From the NCBI RefSeq assembly GCF_031954365.1, contig NZ_JAUSVZ010000003.1: a stretch of DNA of 64,000 nt; one strand, 5' to 3'. This stretch comes from Brevibacillus aydinogluensis. Lineage in GTDB: Bacteria; Bacillota; Bacilli; Brevibacillales; Brevibacillaceae. Position numbers and translations under genes: made by a program. The notes beneath the pieces are model-generated. The model made no database searches and had not been told where the DNA came from. It saw only the letters and a program-made list of their open reading frames with translations. This document shows positions 40,928-49,175 of the stretch, in pieces. Every line of letters starts with the position of its first letter. Within the stretch, counting starts at the first letter, position 1.

Positions 40928-42544
40928 CTACTCCAAGATCTCATAGCCGGGGATGGTCAAAAACTCGACGAATTCATCGGCCAGGACCAGTTCGGTAAAC
41001 AGCCGGGCAGCCTGCTCGAAGCGTCCCGCCTCATACGCCTCCCGGCCGATTGCCTCCCTGATTTTCTCCAGCTCTTCGTCCCGGATTTGTTCTGTCAATG
41101 CCGCCGTAACTTTCCGCCCGTCCTCCAGGATGCCTTTCGGATGGCGAATCCACTGCCAGACCTGAGCACGGGAGATTTCCGCAGTCGCAGCGTCTTCCAT
41201 CAGATTAAAAATCGGGACAGCGCCGGTACCGTTCAGCCAGGCTGCGATGTATCGAATGGCGACGTGGATGTTGGTCCGAAGCCCCGTTTCCGTGATCGGC
41301 CCTTTGGGAACCGCCAGCAGCTCTGCGGCTGTCACATGCACGTCTTCCCGTTTGTTCTCCACTTGATTGGGGGCCGGCATGTGCTGGTTGAACACATCCA
41401 TCGCGACAGGCACCAATCCCGGATGCGCGACCCACGTGCCATCGTGCCCGTCGCGCACTTCCCGGAGTTTATCCGCCCGGACCTGTTTCAGGGCCTCCTC
41501 GTTTGCAGCCGGATCGTGTTTCACCGGAATGTGGGCGGCCATACCGCCCATCGCGTGGGCATTGCGCTTGTGGCACGTCTTGATGGTCAGAAGGGAATAG
41601 GCCCGCATGAATGGGACCGTCATGGTCACGACCGATCGATCGGGCAGAATCACATCCGGGTCGCGGCGAAACTTTTTGATGTAGCTAAAAATGTAGTCCC
41701 AGCGTCCGCAGTTGAGTCCGGCCATATGATCCCGCAGTTCCCAGATGATTTCGTCCATCTCAAAAGCGGCTAAAATCGTTTCGATCAAAACGGTCGCCTT
41801 GATGGTTCCCCGAGGGATTCCCAATTGATCCTGGGCCCAGACGAACACGTCGTTCCACAGCCGCGCCTCCAGATGGCTCTCCAGTTTGGGCAGGTAAAAA
41901 TAGGGACCGGAACCGTTTGCGATCAGCGTCTTGGCATTGTGAAAGAAGTAGAGTCCGAAGTCGACCAGACTGCCGGACGCCGCTTTTCCATCGATCAGCA
42001 GGTGCTTTTCATCGAGGTGCCAGCCGCGCGGCCGCACGATCAAGGTGGCCACCTGTTCCTTCAGGGCATACGTCTTGCCTTCGGGACTGACGTACCGGAT
42101 CGTGCGGTTGACCGCGTCCCGCAAATTGATCTGCCCCTGGATGGTATTGACCCACGTCGGCGAATTGGCATCTTCCAAATCAGCCATGAACGCTTTCGCC
42201 CCCGAGTTCAAGGCGTTGATCACCATCTTTCGGTCTCCGGCGGGCCCGGTGATTTCCACCCGACGATCCTTCAGATCAGATGGAATTGGCGCAATCGTCC
42301 ACGAACTGTCGCGGATGTGTTTGGTCTCCGGCAGGAAATCGGGCTTTTTACCGGTGTCCAGTTCCGCCTGTCGCAGGACCCGCTGCCGCAAAAGCGCGTC
42401 CCGCCGCGCGGCAAACGCCCGGTTCAACCCGGCGACAAACCGCAGTGCCTCCGGCGTCAAAATCTCGGCAAACGCCGGCGTAACTGTCCCGGCAATCTGC
42501 ACTCCGTTTACCTGTTGTCCTCCTACCGCCACTATTGTCCTCAC
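40928..42544 (-). CDS. aceB: Malate synthase A
   Basis: 538 residues; condenses glyoxylate with acetyl-CoA to malate. Seen: LIVRPRGWHL with the catalytic arginine near residue 160, the metal-binding glutamate in TVLIETILAAFEMDEI, the signature RDHMAGLNCGRWDYIFS, and the C-terminal catalytic aspartate in MEDAATAEISRAQVWQW. It is the first gene of the glycolate operon. No isocitrate lyase gene is next to it, so here it serves to assimilate glyoxylate made from glycolate. GTG start at 42544. Upstream, ATCA-N6-TGAT at about 42580-42595 is a possible but weak operator. Confidence 0.95.
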   Translation of the reverse strand: MRTIVAVGGQQVNGVQIAGTVTPAFAEILTPEALRFVAGLNRAFAARRDALLRQRVLRQAELDTGKKPDFLPETKHIRDSSWTIAPIPSDLKDRRVEITGPAGDRKMVINALNSGAKAFMADLEDANSPTWVNTIQGQINLRDAVNRTIRYVSPEGKTYALKEQVATLIVRPRGWHLDEKHLLIDGKAASGSLVDFGLYFFHNAKTLIANGSGPYFYLPKLESHLEARLWNDVFVWAQDQLGIPRGTIKATVLIETILAAFEMDEIIWELRDHMAGLNCGRWDYIFSYIKKFRRDPDVILPDRSVVTMTVPFMRAYSLLTIKTCHKRNAHAMGGMAAHIPVKHDPAANEEALKQVRADKLREVRDGHDGTWVAHPGLVPVAMDVFNQHMPAPNQVENKREDVHVTAAELLAVPKGPITETGLRTNIHVAIRYIAAWLNGTGAVPIFNLMEDAATAEISRAQVWQWIRHPKGILEDGRKVTAALTEQIRDEELEKIREAIGREAYEAGRFEQAARLFTELVLADEFVEFLTIPGYEILE

Positions 42545-42634
42545 TCCATTCCTGATGGGAAATCGAACCCTGTTCAGTTATCAGATATGTGATGAGCGGA
42601 AAAATCATGTCACGTGGTTGTTCCAGACCACGCC

Positions 42635-42673
42635 AAAAAAAAAAAAGCGCGCCAGGATCAACTGTCCTGACGC
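42635..42673 (-). terminator. Strong rho-independent terminator of the LanB-like operon
   Basis: On the minus strand GCGTCAGGA, seven-base loop, TCCTGGCGC (9-bp stem with one G-T pair) then GC and twelve T. It marks the end of the operon that enters from the right edge of the window and separates it from the glycolate operon. Confidence 0.92.
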
Positions 42674-42711
42674 ACTCTTTGCGCTCGCCTGCCCATGCAG
42701 CCCAACACGCC

Positions 42712-43881
42712 TCAAGGCTTCACTGCTTTCTTTTGCAGTATTGCGGGATTGATGGTGATTGCCGCTTGGTACGCTTTTTTCGCATCTTCGGGTCGGTTCA
42801 GTTGTTTGTACAAGGACGCGAGCATCAGATTGGTCCGATAGTTGGTCGGATACACTTCAAGGCTGCGCTCGAGGAAGCGGACCGCATCCAACAACCGGTT
42901 TTCGCGGCGGCTGATCTCTGCCAGTTCGTTGAGCGGTTTCCAGGTAGACATGCTCTCGTCTGCCAAGAGGTAATACGGCGTCTTCGCCTTGCGCTCCAGC
43001 GCCTGCTGCAGAGCGGCTTTTGCTTCGTCCAGGCGGTTGTACCGCACCAGAATCGTACCGAGCATGAAATAAGCGTCGGAGAAGTTCGGCTGCTGCTCAA
43101 TTGCCCGCTCGACGTACTGCAGGGCCAGTTCGCTGTCATTCAGCGACAGGGCGCACGTGGCGGCACGCAGCATAAACAGCGGATTCTCAGGGTCATTCGG
43201 ATCAGACTCGATCAGGATGTTCTGCTGCTCGAGCGCTTTGCCCCACTCGCGGATTGCCATCAGATAGTACCCGAGTTTGTTGCGTGCAAACCGGTCATCC
43301 GGATGCTCCTCAAGGTGTCGGCTGAAATTTTTGACGCGCAGATGGTTTTTCTGGATGATGATCTCGTCCTGCATGTAGGCGCGGTGGGCGATTTTGATTT
43401 CGCTGTCCACAACCGCTCCCCGGTCTTCCGGAAGGACCAACTGCGGATCGATCGTTCCCAAAAAGCGGGAGTCGGGTTGCAGATTCAGCAGGCGGTAAGT
43501 TCGCGGTTCATCAAACGTGCTGACCGGGTCCTCGAAGTGAATCGCCCGGACGCTCGCTGCTTTGGTCTTCCCGTCCTGCACCAGTTCGCCAATCAACGCA
43601 TGGCCTTCCAGGATAAACTCGTCCGCATCCATCCAAATCAGCCACTCTTTGTTGGCTTCCTTCAGCATGATGTTCAACATGGCCGCTTCGTGCGGCTGAT
43701 CGTGAACGCGGACCACGCGGGCACCGTATTCTTCCGCAAATCGTTCTGCAAACGCATGCTGCCCCATGTCCAGAATGTACAGGTCTTCCGTCAGCGGACG
43801 GAACGAAGACAAACTCGCATGGAGAAACGGTTCTTCTGCCGGGACACGCAGGATGACGCACGCACTCAGGTTTTTCAACAT
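42712..43881 (-). CDS. TPR-containing family 2 glycosyltransferase (SunS-like)
   Basis: 389 residues from the ATG at 43881 (GAGGTGA five bases upstream). Seen: a short GT-A domain (about 1-200) with the DxD metal motif Asp85-Ala-Asp87 in WLIWMDADEF and ELGYY-like NKLGYYLMA at the junction, followed by about five tetratricopeptide repeats (about 200-385; for example SDAYFMLGTILVRYNRLDEA). Known: this architecture is shared by SunS-type enzymes that glycosylate peptides such as sublancin, and by many uncharacterised transferases. It is the last gene of the LanB-like operon, ten bases after the first LanB-like gene. Glycosylation of the pathway product is an inference. Confidence 0.82.
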   Translation of the reverse strand: MLKNLSACVILRVPAEEPFLHASLSSFRPLTEDLYILDMGQHAFAERFAEEYGARVVRVHDQPHEAAMLNIMLKEANKEWLIWMDADEFILEGHALIGELVQDGKTKAASVRAIHFEDPVSTFDEPRTYRLLNLQPDSRFLGTIDPQLVLPEDRGAVVDSEIKIAHRAYMQDEIIIQKNHLRVKNFSRHLEEHPDDRFARNKLGYYLMAIREWGKALEQQNILIESDPNDPENPLFMLRAATCALSLNDSELALQYVERAIEQQPNFSDAYFMLGTILVRYNRLDEAKAALQQALERKAKTPYYLLADESMSTWKPLNELAEISRRENRLLDAVRFLERSLEVYPTNYRTNLMLASLYKQLNRPEDAKKAYQAAITINPAILQKKAVKP

Positions 43882-43891
43882 CGTTCTCACC

Positions 43892-46324
43892 TCATTGGTT
43901 TGATGGTTGACGCCTTACGATATTGGTGCGAAGTTCGCAGCAATACGCTCCTTCGTCGTTGGAAAACCACTCCGAGGAGCGGTCGGGCAGCCGTTCACTG
44001 AACGTCACCCGTGTTTCTCCCCGCAGATGCGTGAGGAGCAGGTCGACCAGAAAATACGATCGGAAGTTGACATAAAAAGGTTTCAACTCACTGTTCACAC
44101 GCACGAACACCTCGTCGGGCATGCCGTAATGCTCTTTTAACCGCCACACGTGAAGAAACCGTTCATGCGGCAACGTGGAATCGGACAACCAGTCGGCTGC
44201 CGGCAGGTTCCATGTCTCCCGCTGGACCACCAGGCCACGATACGTCAGACGGGGCAGGTGCCCCTCCGTCCTGATTTTGGGAATTTCGATGCTCGGCTCG
44301 GCAAAGACAAAAGCGACTGGTGAATTCGGGTCGCCCATGTACGGAATGAACCGCTTGCCGTCCGCATCCACCAGCACCAATTCTCCGTCTTGTTCCACGA
44401 CCCAGAGTTCAGAAAATGTCCGTACGGCATCACCTCCTTTCTGCGAACGCCCAAGCAGCGTCAACGTCTGCTCGAACATTTCGACAAAGAAGCTTTTGCC
44501 TGCCCGCTGTTTCAATACGACGTTTGCCAGAAATTCGCCGTTCGGCAAGGCTTTTAATGCCTCCCTCACCTCGGCGATCTGCGCTTCGCGCTGTGGATGG
44601 AAATAGAGCAGGTTGCTCATGCCCTGCGTGCAGCAATGTACTTCGCCAATCACCCATTGATACTCGCCGCGATTGACGTGTTCCACGCTTCTCGCTTGCA
44701 GCATGAGGTCCGGGGAGCAGACGCACAGCCGCTGATCGAAAGCGTGACCGGCTGATTGTTCGCGGAGCCACTCGTCCGGCAGCTCGACGACCCGCTGGTC
44801 CCGCTTCCCGCTCGCATTCAACCGCTCTACAATGTCGGAAAAGTCAGGATGGAACCCTTCGCTGCTCATCCGGCTGGTCAATTCCGGCAATACGGCGAGA
44901 AACGGCAGTTTCTCCTGGCCCCACTCTTCCCTCATCGCCGCAACAATCTGCCTGGCCTGACGCTGAGCATGCTCCCGCTTTTTCATCGCCACCGCCGCGC
45001 CCCAATCGAGCAGCGGGCTGATCCTTTGCTCCAAGTCCTCCTTCATGTCCAGGCTAATCAAGAATTCCTGCACATCGCCCAGCGTCTCCTCACAAAACAG
45101 CGAACGATCCGCATACGTCTCGCCATGCAGTTGGGTGGAATCGCGTCCGGTCAGCCGTTCAAACAGTGCGGACGCCTGTTCCAGAATCTCCGTTTTGCCT
45201 TGCGCGTCGGCGGCGCTGTAGGCCGTTTGCCACGCAGCGAACTGCCGCAAATCAGCGCTCCACTGCTGCTGTGCCTCATCGGCCGGGAGAGCGTCCACAA
45301 AGGCGAGCAGTTCTTCCAGCACCTCATGGCACGCTTGCGGAACACGGAATTCCCACAGGATGATTCCTTTGTCCCGCAGTTTTTCCAAAGTACTCCTCGT
45401 CGTCTCTGTGCATCCTGCCAACAAATCCCGCGCCGGAGTTTGACCATCCGCCCGGTGCAGCACCCGCACGACTTCGGACGGCAGAGGGATCCGTTTTTGC
45501 GTCTGGGCGTGAACCAGCCCTGTTTCCACCAGATAAAACGCATCGTGCACAGCGATCGGCATGTACTCGCGCCATTCCTTGTGGCGGCTCACCTGCTCTG
45601 CCAGTGCCTCCACCGCCCAATAGGTCAAAAAGCTGCGGCGGCGTCTCGGAATCGGACCGCTTCGCTCCACCGTAAGCAGCTGTTCACTGTCTCGAAACGA
45701 GCCGTAGTTGAGCGGACCAAAAAAGCTCGTCGTGTCATTTTTGAACAAAAAACGCTGCAGGTAGCGAATCAATGTGCGGCTGTCATAGCGCTTGCCGGAC
45801 GATTTCAACTTTTTCGCATCGGCGGCTAGAAAGCGCTGCAGCGACCGCCAGACCTGCGCACTGGAGTGTGCGACCGCTTCCTGCACGCGCGGCAGGGAAA
45901 GCACGCGTTTGAACGCCTCCATGCACTGGGGCCACTCGCGCTCAAAAATCGCTGCCAACTCGGTCGTCAGACGCATTTTGTGCTCACGGATTGCTTCGTA
46001 GCGATTGCGCCATTCAACGAGCGGCAGTACGTCAGGCAGCGGGTTTTCCAAAGGCAGTGCGCTTCCCTTTTCGACTGCTTTTCGCCACTTGTACAACCGC
46101 TTGAAAACCGGATCACCTTTCGGATGCGTTTCCTCCAACGTTTTCACCCACGCGGGAAACTGCTGCAAAAAATGTTCCTGTTCCCGCTTGAGCTCTGCCT
46201 CAGCGCGTAAAATCGCCTGCATTTGCTCCACAGTGGCGGAAAACTCAAGCGGATCCATAAGATGCTGGGGAAAACCTGTGCTTCTGACAATAAACGCTGA
46301 CAAGAACGACCACTGACCAGCCAC
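43892..46324 (-). CDS. LanB-like glutamylation-domain protein / putative PEARL, paralogue 1
   Basis: 810 residues. Seen: FIVRSTGFP (11-19), KNDTTSFFGP (195-204) in the place of the TPFG motif of lantibiotic dehydratases, YADRSLFCEE (404-413), SPDLM (537-541), GEVH (560-563) and a C-terminal SERLP...CCELRT block. Known: LanB N-terminal domains bind aminoacyl-tRNA; proteins of this length that lack the SpaB_C elimination domain act as PEARLs, adding amino acids from tRNA to a peptide C-terminus. So addition of an amino acid to a scaffold peptide is the inferred role. GTG start at 46324, five bases after AGGGGTG. It is separated from the other four paralogues by the oxidase and TPR genes. Confidence 0.8.
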   Translation of the reverse strand: MAGQWSFLSAFIVRSTGFPQHLMDPLEFSATVEQMQAILRAEAELKREQEHFLQQFPAWVKTLEETHPKGDPVFKRLYKWRKAVEKGSALPLENPLPDVLPLVEWRNRYEAIREHKMRLTTELAAIFEREWPQCMEAFKRVLSLPRVQEAVAHSSAQVWRSLQRFLAADAKKLKSSGKRYDSRTLIRYLQRFLFKNDTTSFFGPLNYGSFRDSEQLLTVERSGPIPRRRRSFLTYWAVEALAEQVSRHKEWREYMPIAVHDAFYLVETGLVHAQTQKRIPLPSEVVRVLHRADGQTPARDLLAGCTETTRSTLEKLRDKGIILWEFRVPQACHEVLEELLAFVDALPADEAQQQWSADLRQFAAWQTAYSAADAQGKTEILEQASALFERLTGRDSTQLHGETYADRSLFCEETLGDVQEFLISLDMKEDLEQRISPLLDWGAAVAMKKREHAQRQARQIVAAMREEWGQEKLPFLAVLPELTSRMSSEGFHPDFSDIVERLNASGKRDQRVVELPDEWLREQSAGHAFDQRLCVCSPDLMLQARSVEHVNRGEYQWVIGEVHCCTQGMSNLLYFHPQREAQIAEVREALKALPNGEFLANVVLKQRAGKSFFVEMFEQTLTLLGRSQKGGDAVRTFSELWVVEQDGELVLVDADGKRFIPYMGDPNSPVAFVFAEPSIEIPKIRTEGHLPRLTYRGLVVQRETWNLPAADWLSDSTLPHERFLHVWRLKEHYGMPDEVFVRVNSELKPFYVNFRSYFLVDLLLTHLRGETRVTFSERLPDRSSEWFSNDEGAYCCELRTNIVRRQPSNQ

Positions 46325-46373
46325 TCAATCACCCCTTTTTGGCATTCTCCACGCTGACGACGGCGAACAGAAG

Positions 46374-47198
46374 TCATCCCTGCATCTGCTCTGTCTGTGC
46401 CTTGGCCTGCTCTTGCCGGATCGCTTCGAGGCGTTTTTTTGCTTCAGTGACGAGGTTGAGTGCCGTGATGCGCTCATAATACGCGCGGGCTTCCTCCACC
46501 TGTCCGCGCCGCTCCGCCACCATCCCCAGCACGTAATACAGCGGGTCGGGATGTTCGGCATGGGCGAGCGCCTTCTGGAACATGCGCTCAGCAGCTTCAT
46601 ACTTTTTCAGAGCCAGATAGATTTTTCCCAGATGTTCATACGCGCCGACGTGATCTTCGCGCACCGCGACGATGTGCCGCAGGTGTTCGGCCGCTTCCTT
46701 CAGACGCTTGTGGCGAAGCAGGCTTTTGGCCACCGCATAGCGCCACTCTATCTGCTCCGGAGCCTGTTCCAGTGCTTGCTCGTACGCCTGCAGCGCTTCT
46801 GACACCTGACCCGCTTCTTCCAGGCATCGCCCATAGTGAAAAGCGTGTTCCGCCTGCGTGGGATGCAGCCGCCGCAGTTGCGCAAATGCCTGCATCGCTT
46901 CACTCCACCGCTCTTTTTGCATGTACAGCGCAGCGAGATTGTGCCATGCCTTTGCATGTCCGGGTTCCTGTTCTACACACCGCTTCCAGTTTTTGATCGC
47001 CTGCTCCTCCATGCCTTGCGCAGCATACGCGTTGCCGAGATGGAAACGGGCCGAGGAACTGCGCGGGACAACGAGCAGGCAGAGATGCCACCAGGCCCAG
47101 AGCAGGTAAAACTTGATCCGAAAGCGGGAACCATCCTGCACCAGCAAACCGGACGATTTGCTGCTCTCAATCGGAGAGAGCGGCTGCGGATTCGGCAT
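46374..47198 (-). CDS. Tetratricopeptide-repeat protein
   Basis: 274 residues. Seen: after a variable N-terminus (about 1-48, with the hydrophobic stretch FYLLWAWWHLCLLVV that may be a membrane or interface segment), six or seven TPR units, for example HLGNAYAAQGMEEQAIKNWK and HLGKIYLALKKYEAAERMFQK, and a charged Gln/Glu/Lys tail. TPR proteins are docking scaffolds. The gene overlaps the end of the rSAM-like gene by about 30 bases, so it belongs to the operon. Whether the N-terminus is a true membrane anchor is uncertain. No enzyme domain is visible. Confidence 0.75.
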   Translation of the reverse strand: MPNPQPLSPIESSKSSGLLVQDGSRFRIKFYLLWAWWHLCLLVVPRSSSARFHLGNAYAAQGMEEQAIKNWKRCVEQEPGHAKAWHNLAALYMQKERWSEAMQAFAQLRRLHPTQAEHAFHYGRCLEEAGQVSEALQAYEQALEQAPEQIEWRYAVAKSLLRHKRLKEAAEHLRHIVAVREDHVGAYEHLGKIYLALKKYEAAERMFQKALAHAEHPDPLYYVLGMVAERRGQVEEARAYYERITALNLVTEAKKRLEAIRQEQAKAQTEQMQG

Positions 47199-49173
47199 AG
47201 ACCCGCACCATCCCTTCTTTTTTCCATTTGCGAAGCAGACTGCGTAGTGACTCCGCCTGTCGGGCGGGGAATTTCGCCAGAAGCTCGGCCTCTTTGACCG
47301 GCTGTCTGCACAACTCGATCACGTTGAACACCGCGCTGTTTACCACCGACATCTTCCCCCGGTCGTTTCGATAGACGACATACGTAAGTGATTGTTGAAG
47401 CGGCTCTGCTTCCGGCCAGGGAGTTTGCCCGATCAGAAATGTCCGCCAACGCTGCTCAAGCGTGCCAAACGGATAAGAAAAGCGGCGGGCCTCCACGTCC
47501 GGGGAGAGCTGCAGGACCGCTTCCCCGCCTTCGTCCGGCAATTGGTTCGCCTGCTGCGAAACTGCACTGCGTCCTTCCCCCCGAAATGCCCAATCATCCA
47601 GTTTCAGGGCGGTCGTCGGGAGGTCACCCGCACGTCTTTTCAACCCGGCGATATAATCCGCTGCAAGCGGGTACAGGTCCGCACTGTTCACTCCATGCCT
47701 GGACACAAACGGGAAGTGGCGTTTCAGATCACGCTCCCGCTCTGCCTCCCCGATCTCGACGATGCCGTAAGCGGCCGGATCGTTCCAAAAACGACTTCCC
47801 GGGGTAAGCCGGAACAGTTGAAAGCGAACCAGCCGATCGTACGCGAATTGGTGCTCGTTGAGGAAAGAGACAAACGCCTCAAAATCCCGCGGATCTGACA
47901 GCGGATGGCCGAACACCACCGACAAAAGCACGCTGCAACCTGCTGCGCGAGCGTTTCTCCAGGAATCGGTCATCTGCTGTTTGGCCGTATGCTGATCGGG
48001 ATAACCGAGGAATCCTTTCAGCTCGAAGTGCAAAAACTCGCAGCCGGCCGCGGCCAGTTGAGCCGCTTGTTCCGCAGACAGCCAGGTGCCATAGGAGACC
48101 AGACTGCCCCAGGCAGGCCGGAAGCCGTCCGCTTCCATCAAGCGCGCCAGTTCGCACAGCCATTCCGGGATAAGCGGTGTGGAGAGGTAAAAGCGAAGCG
48201 TTGGTTTGCTTTGCGACAATGCGCGCATCCGCTGATACAAGCCGGCAATTGTTTCTTTATCCCCCTTTCCATCGAAGAAAGGGTCGTCCTCCACAAGCGG
48301 GAGCACCGCCACGGGAGGTTGGCCGAGATAACGGTCCAACGGCAGTCCTTCCACCGTCCACAGGTCCGGGCTGTCAGTACCCTCTGCCAGCAATGGCTGC
48401 TCCTGCACTGTGATCCCGGAGAACAGACCCGGACCGCATGCGAGGGTGTCGATCCACTCCTTCCACGGATTGCTTCCCCCGAGCGCTCGACTGATGAACT
48501 GGGCGAAAGGACCGGCCAACACAATCTCGGCAGAGACTGCTGCTTCCTTTAACATGCGGGCCAGCGTCAGCGACGGGATCACCTGCTGATCCACTTCGAT
48601 CCAGAGAATGACCGCATCCGGACGATCCGATTTGATCTGCCCGACCCGCTCTCGCCAAAAGGGGACGTACGGATTAACCGCATCGTCAACGGCCGCTCGA
48701 CGGCACTGCTCGGACGATTCGCTGGAATACGGCAGATTCAGGTCATGAAGCGAAATCAGCGACGGAAAGGCGGACAGTCCCGCTACTTCCAAGGCGTGCT
48801 GCACGATGCGTTTTGCCTCCTCGCGCTGCGCGACAGAGGAACCCCGGTTTTGCAGGACAGACCAGGCGTGTTCCACCTGCTTGGGCAGATTGGCGCCGTA
48901 CAGCAGCGCGCGGCCAGTTCGGTAATACAGGTACTCTTCCCGAAGTGTTGACAGCCTGCTGCCTTCCTCCATCTGGTTCAGCGTGCGCTCCGCTTCCAGC
49001 CGGCAGGCCGTCAATCTTTTCGGATCAAGGAAAAAGTCGTAGGCATGCTGATTGTCGTCATCAAGCCGAACAGTGTGATGCAGCGCCCGCAAGCGCCTGG
49101 CAAGCGTGGAGGCGCGGTACGGGACGCTCGACGGATCGGCCTGAGGGGGAACGATCACCTGCAAGGAGAACAT
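47167..49173 (-). CDS. B12-type radical-SAM-like protein without the Fe-S motif, with C-terminal RRE-like winged helix
   Basis: 668 residues from the ATG at 49173 (GGAGGT six bases upstream; an ATG two codons earlier is too close). Seen: about 185-225 resembles a B12-binding Rossmann segment (DAVILWIEVDQQV, LTLARMLKE, EIVLAGPF); about 285-460 follows the radical SAM barrel of RiPP maturases (VEDDPFFDG, AAAGCEFLHFELKG, VVFGHPLSDPRDFEAFVSFL). Yet the seven or so cysteines are scattered and no CxxxCxxC exists. The last 70 residues (VVNSAVFNVIEL...LLRKWKKEGMV) look like a PqqD/RRE-type winged helix. A structural or peptide-binding role is therefore more likely than radical chemistry (inference). 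Confidence 0.7.
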   Translation of the reverse strand: MFSLQVIVPPQADPSSVPYRASTLARRLRALHHTVRLDDDNQHAYDFFLDPKRLTACRLEAERTLNQMEEGSRLSTLREEYLYYRTGRALLYGANLPKQVEHAWSVLQNRGSSVAQREEAKRIVQHALEVAGLSAFPSLISLHDLNLPYSSESSEQCRRAAVDDAVNPYVPFWRERVGQIKSDRPDAVILWIEVDQQVIPSLTLARMLKEAAVSAEIVLAGPFAQFISRALGGSNPWKEWIDTLACGPGLFSGITVQEQPLLAEGTDSPDLWTVEGLPLDRYLGQPPVAVLPLVEDDPFFDGKGDKETIAGLYQRMRALSQSKPTLRFYLSTPLIPEWLCELARLMEADGFRPAWGSLVSYGTWLSAEQAAQLAAAGCEFLHFELKGFLGYPDQHTAKQQMTDSWRNARAAGCSVLLSVVFGHPLSDPRDFEAFVSFLNEHQFAYDRLVRFQLFRLTPGSRFWNDPAAYGIVEIGEAERERDLKRHFPFVSRHGVNSADLYPLAADYIAGLKRRAGDLPTTALKLDDWAFRGEGRSAVSQQANQLPDEGGEAVLQLSPDVEARRFSYPFGTLEQRWRTFLIGQTPWPEAEPLQQSLTYVVYRNDRGKMSVVNSAVFNVIELCRQPVKEAELLAKFPARQAESLRSLLRKWKKEGMVRVYAESAAALSD

Positions 49174-49175
49174 GG

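Noticed and set aside
40118..41773. 551-codon plus-strand frame opposite the GntR and malate synthase genes
   Set aside because: Spans two certain genes on the other strand and has no recognisable motif.
42545..42634. ATCA-N6-TGAT palindrome upstream of malate synthase as the GntR operator
   Set aside because: Four-base arms are too short to be significant and no second copy was found, so it is mentioned only as a weak candidate.
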